From an uncultured Lysobacteraceae bacterium (GTDB lineage Bacteria > Pseudomonadota > Gammaproteobacteria > Xanthomonadales > Xanthomonadaceae): a stretch of DNA of 6,552 nucleotides. How positions within the stretch are numbered: the first letter of the stretch is position 1; each line of letters begins with the position of its first letter. The stretch covers positions 1-6,552 of the forward strand of contig CALCNV010000006.1 in NCBI GenBank assembly GCA_937897645.1, written 5' to 3'. The position numbers and the translations under genes are program-made. Below the pieces are notes generated by a model. The model ran no database searches. It had not been told where the DNA came from and saw nothing but the letters and a program-made list of their open reading frames with translations. Shown piece after piece: positions 1 to 3,867 of the stretch.

Positions 1-741
1 GCCTTGGGAGAATTGCTGCAACGGCATGCAGGCGAAGTCTGCGCGATCATCGTGGAGCCACGCGTGCAGTGCGCCGGTGGCATGCGCATGCATGATCCCA
101 GCTACCTGGCCCGCGTGCGCGAACTGTGCGACGCGCATGGCGTGTTCCTGATCGCCGACGAGATTGCCGTGGGCTTCGGCCGCACCGGGCCGATGTTCGC
201 CTGCCAGGACAGTGGCGTGATGCCCGACCTGATGTGCCTGTCGAAAGGATTGACCGGCGGCTTCCTGCCACTGTCGGCGGTGCTGGCGACGCAGGATATC
301 TACGACGCTTTCCTGGATGATTCGCGCGAACGCGCCTTCCTGCACTCACACAGCTACACCGGCAATCCGCTGGCCTGTGCGGCCGCGCTGGCGACGCTGG
401 ATATCTTCGAAAAGGACGACGTATTGGTACGCAACAAGGCGACGGCAGCGAGGATGGCGGCAATGGCAGCCGGATTCAGCGACCATCCGCAGGTCGCCGA
501 TGTCCGGCAGGCCGGGATGATGGTGGCTTTCGAGCTCACCCGGAACGGCGACAAGCGCACGCCCTTCCCTTCCAGTGCACGCATCGGACTACGCGCCTAC
601 CGCGCGGCACTGGCGCGTGGCGTGGTGCTGCGCCCGCTGGGCGACGTGCTGTACTGGATGCCGCCGTATTGCGTGGATGACTCACAGCTGGAACTGCTGG
701 CGCAGGTGACCCGCGCCGCAATCGATGAGGCCGTCGCCTGA
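1..741 (+). CDS. bioA: Adenosylmethionine-8-amino-7-oxononanoate aminotransferase (BioA), 3' part
   Basis: BioA is a PLP-dependent class III aminotransferase of biotin synthesis. It moves an amino group from S-adenosylmethionine to 8-amino-7-oxononanoate (KAPA), giving 7,8-diaminopelargonate (DAPA), in the cytoplasm. Only the C-terminal 246 residues are visible. The frame is open to the left edge, so the TTG at 4 is internal and the true start lies outside. Family landmarks, numbered from the first visible codon: IIVEPRVQCAGGM (about 16-28), the PLP-contacting aspartate in ADEIAVGFGRTG (about 52-63), the Schiff-base lysine in LSKGLTGG (codon 244-246), HSHSYTGNPLACAAA (about 115-129), and near the end LRPLGDVLYWMPPY, which resembles BioA more than other class III enzymes. 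No frameshift or missing key residue is seen. The stop at 739-741 is followed by a palindromic repeat and then rsmE on the same strand, so the two may share a transcript. Other class III aminotransferases are possible but less likely. Confidence 0.9.
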   Translation, partial: ALGELLQRHAGEVCAIIVEPRVQCAGGMRMHDPSYLARVRELCDAHGVFLIADEIAVGFGRTGPMFACQDSGVMPDLMCLSKGLTGGFLPLSAVLATQDIYDAFLDDSRERAFLHSHSYTGNPLACAAALATLDIFEKDDVLVRNKATAARMAAMAAGFSDHPQVADVRQAGMMVAFELTRNGDKRTPFPSSARIGLRAYRAALARGVVLRPLGDVLYWMPPYCVDDSQLELLAQVTRAAIDEAVA

Positions 742-775
742 TGAAAAGTACAGAGATGCAAGCCAGCATGACCTG

Positions 776-850
776 GCCTTTGTGGGAGGGGCTTCAGCCC
801 CGACAGCTCTTCGCGAAGAGCGTCGGGGCTGAAGCCCCTCCTACAAAGGC
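776..850. repeat. Long palindromic REP-like hairpin between bioA and rsmE
   Basis: The segment is an almost perfect inverted repeat. The left arm (776-813, beginning GCCTTTGTGGGAGGGGCTTC) pairs with the right arm (814-850, ending CCCCTCCTACAAAGGC). By hand comparison there is one unpaired A at 805 and one G:T wobble, giving a stem of about 37 bp centred on TCGCGA (811-816) with essentially no loop. The core GGCTTCAGCC...GGCTGAAGCC resembles the dispersed GTAGGAGCGGCTTCAGCC-type REP elements of xanthomonads and pseudomonads (recognition from memory, not searched). It lies 34 bp after the bioA stop and ends 21 bp before the rsmE start. There is no T-run after it on either strand, so classical intrinsic termination is not supported, but such a stem could stabilise the bioA 3' end or weaken read-through into rsmE. 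Confidence 0.85.
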
Positions 851-871
851 TTTCAGTGTGGAGAGGACGAA

Positions 872-1606
872 ATGCGTTTAACCCGGTGCTTCGTGGATGC
901 TCCCTTGCAATCCGGCACGCGCGTCGTGTTGCCAGAATCCACGGCCAACCACCTAGCCCGCGTGCTGCGACTTCGCGAAGGCGATGACTGCGTGCTGTTC
1001 AATGGCGACGGGCAGGACTATGCCGCGCGGCTCGCGGCCGTGGGCAAGCGCGAGGTGAGTGCGGATGTACTTTCCGCAAGCACGGTGGACAACGAATCGC
1101 CCCTGCGAATCGTGTTGGTCCAGGGCATCGCGCGCGGCGAGAAGATGGACCTGATCCTGCAGAAGGCGACCGAACTTGGCGTGGCCGGCGTAGTGCCGGT
1201 GATCGCCGAACGTACCGAGGTGAAGCTGGATGCCGAGCGCACCGCAAAACGCATGGCCCACTGGCGCAGCGTGATGGTGTCGGCGTGTGAACAGTCGGGC
1301 CGGGCGCGCGTGCCTGAGCTTTCGCAGCCCGCAGCATTGATGCAGGCCGCCGCGAACTTGCCACCGGACTGCGTCAAGCTGACGCTTGATCCGGCTGGAG
1401 AATACTCGCTGGCCACGCTGACCGAAACCGGCATGCAATCGGCCGCCATCGCGATCGGCCCCGAGGGCGGTTGGTCACCGCGTGATCGCGAGATATTGTC
1501 TGCGGCAGGATTCCTGGGCTTGCGCATGGGCCCGCGAATCCTGCGCACTGAGACCGCGGGACTCGCGGCTATCGCGGCACTTCAGTCGAGGTTTGGGGAT
1601 CTTTGA
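872..1606 (+). CDS. rsmE: 16S rRNA (uracil-1498-N3)-methyltransferase RsmE
   Basis: RsmE is a SPOUT-class (trefoil-knot) methyltransferase that uses S-adenosylmethionine to methylate N3 of U1498 of 16S rRNA in the assembled 30S subunit. The 244-residue length is normal for the family. Residues about 1-70 form the N-terminal PUA-like RNA-binding part (RCFVDAPL, then NHLARVLRLREGD and VLFNGDG). The SPOUT domain follows, with QGIARGEKMDLILQKATELGV (the part from KMD to LGV is typical of RsmE), EQSGR at 140-144, the SAM-binding knot motif GPEGGWS at 196-202, and LGLRMGPRILRTETA near the end. The ATG at 872 is supported by the purine-rich Shine-Dalgarno GAGAGG at 861-866 with a 5-nt spacer, and by the canonical MRLTR N-terminus. 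It follows bioA in the same direction, separated by the hairpin repeat, and converges with the Chp operon. Nothing unusual is seen in the coding sequence. Confidence 0.96.
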   Translation: MRLTRCFVDAPLQSGTRVVLPESTANHLARVLRLREGDDCVLFNGDGQDYAARLAAVGKREVSADVLSASTVDNESPLRIVLVQGIARGEKMDLILQKATELGVAGVVPVIAERTEVKLDAERTAKRMAHWRSVMVSACEQSGRARVPELSQPAALMQAAANLPPDCVKLTLDPAGEYSLATLTETGMQSAAIAIGPEGGWSPRDREILSAAGFLGLRMGPRILRTETAGLAAIAALQSRFGDL

Positions 1607-1628
1607 AACCGACTGGTTGGCACAGCTG

Positions 1629-1654
1629 TCATTCATCGCTCAAGGGATGAACGA
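1629..1654 (+). terminator. Weak stem-loop just after rsmE
   Basis: TCATTCATC (1629-1637) can pair with GATGAACGA (1646-1654) in 8 of 9 positions as Watson-Crick pairs, with the ninth an A-C mismatch. The loop is 8 nt. It starts 22 nt after the rsmE stop, where a 3' stem-loop would be expected. There is no following U-tract and the stem is AT-rich, so it is at best a weak or Rho-assisted end. It may be chance. Confidence 0.25.
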
Positions 1655-1685
1655 CCTGCGCATGGGGATATCCGAACTGCTGATG

Positions 1686-1800
1686 CCGTTCGTGGCGCGC
1701 CTGTCGATAAAAATCCGTTCGTGGCGCGCTTGTCGATAGAAGTCCGTTCATGGTGAGCCTGTCGATAGAAATCCGTTCGTGGTGAGCCTGTCGAACCACG
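1686..1800. repeat. Four tandem copies of a 29-bp repeat
   Basis: Units begin with CCGTTC at 1686, 1715, 1744 and 1773, exactly 29 bp apart. Each has a 22-bp core (CCGTTCGTGGTGAGCCTGTC followed by GA in unit 4). The first three end in a 7-bp tail (TAAAAAT, TAGAAGT, TAGAAAT). The fourth ends instead in ACCACG, which pairs with CGTGGT earlier in the same unit, so only unit 4 is a self-complementary REP-like element. Units 1 and 2 carry GCGCGC where units 3 and 4 carry GTGAGC. Units 1 and 2 differ at 3 positions, and units 2 and 3 at 5. The core matches a motif (GTTCGTGGTGAGCCTGTCGA) that I recognise as a widely dispersed intergenic repeat in proteobacteria. No coding role is supported. Confidence 0.88.
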
Positions 1801-1878
1801 CTCTTGCGTTGAATCATCGGCTCACATCAGCTCCAAGATTCCGCGAAAAGCGTGGTTCGACAGGCTCACTACGAACGG
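1773..1878. repeat. Long inverted repeat: unit 4 of the array and its reverse copy
   Basis: The 28 bp at 1773-1800 reappear in reverse complement at 1851-1878 with a single mismatch at 1870 (T instead of C), separated by 50 bp. The right arm begins CGTGGTTCGACAGGCTCACT. The pair could extrude as a cruciform or fold in RNA as a large stem-loop between the convergent rsmE and chpC genes. Two inward-facing REP-like copies around a short spacer resemble a BIME-type arrangement. The 50-bp loop shows no gene or recognisable motif. Confidence 0.85.
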
Positions 1879-1968
1879 AATATAGAGATCACGGCGGACG
1901 GAATATCAAACTCGCCGCAAGTGGGATACGAAATTCGTCACGAAAGGAATATCAGGGATCGAACCGTT
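1877..1968. repeat. Degenerate 23-bp tandem repeat (about four units)
   Basis: GGAATAT or a close variant occurs at 1877, 1900, 1923 (as GGGATAC) and 1946, exactly 23 bp apart. Hand alignment of whole units gives 13 of 23 identities between units 1 and 2 and 14 of 23 between units 2 and 3. The TC at unit positions 13-14 is shared by the first three, and the C at position 19 by all four. Unit 4 is weaker (11 of 23 to unit 2). This looks like an old, decayed tandem duplication abutting the inverted REP-like copy. It could also be partly chance, since only the GGAATAT core is strong. Confidence 0.45.
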
Positions 1969-2059
1969 CTTCATGGTCCTTCCCATAGCTTTTGCCGCTC
2001 TTTGTTTCACGAAAACTTCGAACACTTCGTTCGCATGGCACAAGCGCACGCAGGTCAAC
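1969..2059. other. Remainder of the rsmE-chpC intergenic gap, no gene seen
   Basis: Between the 23-bp repeat and the hairpin after chpC nothing gene-like is visible. The short open frames here lack ribosome-binding sites and family resemblance, and no promoter is expected between two convergent genes. The whole gap between the two genes (1607-2103) therefore appears to be repeats plus unremarkable sequence. Confidence 0.5.
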
Positions 2060-2090
2060 GCCCTGCAAACCGCTTCCACGGATGCAGGGC
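2060..2090 (-). terminator. Stem-loop after chpC, possible end of the Chp operon transcript
   Basis: GCCCTGCA (2060-2067) and TGCAGGGC (2083-2090) form a perfect 8-bp GC-rich stem. An inner CCG/CGG pairing extends it past a small internal bulge. On the - strand it begins 13 nt after the chpC stop codon, the position expected for an operon terminator. On that strand the stem is followed by GTTGACC rather than a U-tract, so if it terminates transcription it is not a textbook intrinsic terminator. Confidence 0.45.
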
Positions 2091-2103
2091 GAAATGAAGT
2101 GGA

Positions 2104-2574
2104 TCAGGCGACTGCAGCCAACGCGTCGGTGACCATGGCCTCGATGGATTCGAGGTCCGGCAGCAATGCCGCTTCATCACCCAACAACACGCGCATCTGC
2201 ACGCCGGGTGGGAGTTCTTCTTCGGTGGCATCGGCCAACAGGCCATCGCGCGGCACCGAGATCAGGCGCGGGAACGACTGGGTCAGCAGCGCGAAGTACG
2301 GCATGCCTTCACTGCCACCGAGTGATTTCAGCACCACGATCTTGCTGTTGGTCGCCACGCTTTCCGCGCCAAGGCCGGCAAGCTGGGCGAATGACACCAG
2401 CGGCACCTGGCGACCGTGCCACAGGATGTAACCCGGCAGCCATGCAGGCGTGTCGGCAATGGGCTCCACCGGCATGCGCGCCATCACTTCGGCCACCGTG
2501 GCGTTGGGCAGCAGTACGCGTTCTTCGCCGGCTTGCAGCAATACGCCGCGTATTTCGTCGTTGGAATGTGCCAT
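2104..2574 (-). CDS. chpC: CheW-like adaptor ChpC of the type IV pilus chemosensory cluster
   Basis: This is a 156-residue single-domain CheW-type protein. CheW domains bridge chemoreceptors and the CheA-type kinase at the inner membrane; ChpC in the Pseudomonas Pil-Chp system is an accessory CheW paralogue beside PilI. Visible features are the opening IRGVLLQAGEERVLLPNATVAEV (residues 8-30, the usual CheW first strands), WLPGYILWHGRQVPLVSFAQL (the CheW hinge resembling GxxxWRGxxVPVxxL), SKIVVLKSL, YFALLTQSFPRLISV, and a C-terminal VQMRVLLGDEAALLPDLESIE. The ATG at 2574 is well supported by AAAGGAAG ending 6 nt upstream on the - strand. It is last in the operon, 27 bp after the CheB-like gene. 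No CheR-like or other chemotaxis gene follows it before the convergent rsmE. The name comes from domain plus position; the general call of CheW domain protein is firmer than the orthologue name. Confidence 0.85.
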   Translation of the reverse strand: MAHSNDEIRGVLLQAGEERVLLPNATVAEVMARMPVEPIADTPAWLPGYILWHGRQVPLVSFAQLAGLGAESVATNSKIVVLKSLGGSEGMPYFALLTQSFPRLISVPRDGLLADATEEELPPGVQMRVLLGDEAALLPDLESIEAMVTDALAAVA

Positions 2575-2601
2575 CGGTTCTTCCTTTCAATCCTGCTTGC
2601 T

Positions 2602-3867
2602 TCAGCCGTGCCAGTGCAGGGCCAGTTGTCCCGCCAGTTCGCCCGGCGGCGCCACCGCGCCGCCACGCGCCACCAGCGCCTTGGAGGCAGCCGGGTCGTA
2701 GCAGCCTTGCGGCGATTGCCCTGCGACGAAACCACCTTGCGCGGCAAGCACGAGTGCCGCCTCGACCTGCGCAGGATCGCTGCCGCTCAGCAACAGCACC
2801 GCGCTCTCGGCCGGCGGCAATGCAGCAATCAGTCCGTCGACATCCAGCGTGCCCTCGCGGAAATGGACCAGGCCATCCACGACTGCGAGCGCGACATCGT
2901 TCGGCAGCACGTACGCATGTCCAGGCAGCGCGGCGTCGCCGGCCTTGGCCAGCAGTACGGGCAACGCGGACACGCGCTCCATCTGCTTGACCAGATTGTC
3001 GTAACGGCCGCCGTCCAGGCGCAACTGCACCAGCACCGGACGCGAAAGATCTTCGGGCAGTTCGGCCAGCACCTTGCGCACGGCGTCCGGGCCGCCAATG
3101 CCGGCGAACAGCAAGGCCGCACCGGGAACCCCGGCAGCCGCGGACGTGGCCTGCAGCGTTTCAAGCTGCAGTTCAAGTCCACCCACGGCCTGCGTGGACG
3201 ATGGCAACGGCGGCGGCTCAGTCGCGGGCGCTGGTTCGAAACCGTCGTGCAATGGCAGGTCTCGGCCCACGGATGCAGGCGGCTGCCATGCATCGTCTTG
3301 CAGCGACAATTCCAGCTTGGGCAGCGAAGCCGCCTCGCTGTTTTCCAGCCCGCCACGCGGCAGCTCGGACGCGATGTCCAGCGCTTCTTCCAGGTAGGGC
3401 TCGATGGCGGCGTTGGCGTGTATCTGCGCCGGCGTAGGCGGCAGCCCGGGCTCGGGCTGGGTGTCATCCAGCTCGCCGCCGGGCGGCAATACATCGGCAT
3501 GCCCATTCAATTTCGCAGCCAGGTGCCGCGCCCAGCGCTTGGCTTCCCAGCCATCACGACGTGCGGCGAGGTCGGCTTCGTCGTAGATCACGGCAACGGC
3601 AGGATCGTGGAGCACCAGGTCGAAACGCGGCAGGCTGTCTTCGATGGCGGATTCCAATGCCACCAGTACCACTTGCGGCGTCGCGCTGGCCAGCGATCCC
3701 GCATCCAGCATGTTGGGATCATCTTCCAGCACCAGCACCCCGCCGGCTTCGTGCACGGCAAGGCGCAATTGCTCACGCGCCGGCCCAGTGCGCGCCAGCA
3801 ACGCCACGCGTTTGCCTGCGGACTGCAGTGCATCGGTTGCGACCAGGCTCAACTCATTCGCGGACAC
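2602..3867 (-). CDS. chpB: CheB/ChpB-like protein with degenerate methylesterase and receiver domains
   Basis: A 421-residue protein sits between chpA and chpC, the chpB position in Pseudomonas. CheB enzymes remove methyl groups from chemoreceptors. Residues about 18-120 look receiver-like (KRVALLARTGPAREQLRLAV, then PQVVLVALES and PAVAVIYDEAD). A variable Pro/Glu-rich linker covers about 128-235. Residues about 248-421 align by eye to the CheB methylesterase domain: FAGIGGPDAVRKVLAELP, RPVLVQLRLDGG, the near-invariant LPGHAYV (314-320), TLDVDGLIAAL and AVLLLSGS. The catalytic Ser, His and Asp of CheB correspond to Gly256, Leu282 and Ala366, so methylesterase activity is not expected. The receiver also lacks its acidic pair (Ala25-Arg26) and phospho-Asp (Ala70). 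It starts with GTG at 3867, 14 bp inside the end of chpA, after a weak TGGGGA ribosome site, which suggests translational coupling. It may be a scaffold or kinase regulator. The CheB ancestry is fairly sure; the role is unknown. Confidence 0.8.
   Translation of the reverse strand: MSANELSLVATDALQSAGKRVALLARTGPAREQLRLAVHEAGGVLVLEDDPNMLDAGSLASATPQVVLVALESAIEDSLPRFDLVLHDPAVAVIYDEADLAARRDGWEAKRWARHLAAKLNGHADVLPPGGELDDTQPEPGLPPTPAQIHANAAIEPYLEEALDIASELPRGGLENSEAASLPKLELSLQDDAWQPPASVGRDLPLHDGFEPAPATEPPPLPSSTQAVGGLELQLETLQATSAAAGVPGAALLFAGIGGPDAVRKVLAELPEDLSRPVLVQLRLDGGRYDNLVKQMERVSALPVLLAKAGDAALPGHAYVLPNDVALAVVDGLVHFREGTLDVDGLIAALPPAESAVLLLSGSDPAQVEAALVLAAQGGFVAGQSPQGCYDPAASKALVARGGAVAPPGELAGQLALHWHG

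Noticed and set aside
4..6. TTG at 4 as the start of the aminotransferase
   Set aside because: The frame is open to the window edge and the visible part begins in mid-domain, so this is an internal leucine of a truncated gene.
1686..1800. Possible CRISPR array (29-bp period)
   Set aside because: The units are contiguous tandem copies with only a 7-bp, nearly constant tail. There are no unique spacers of about 30 bp and no cas genes.
1629..1988. Short open frames on both strands giving peptides such as VVRQAHHER and MVSLSNH
   Set aside because: These peptides come from translating the REP-like repeats. Such strings are familiar spurious annotations, and no ribosome-binding site supports them.
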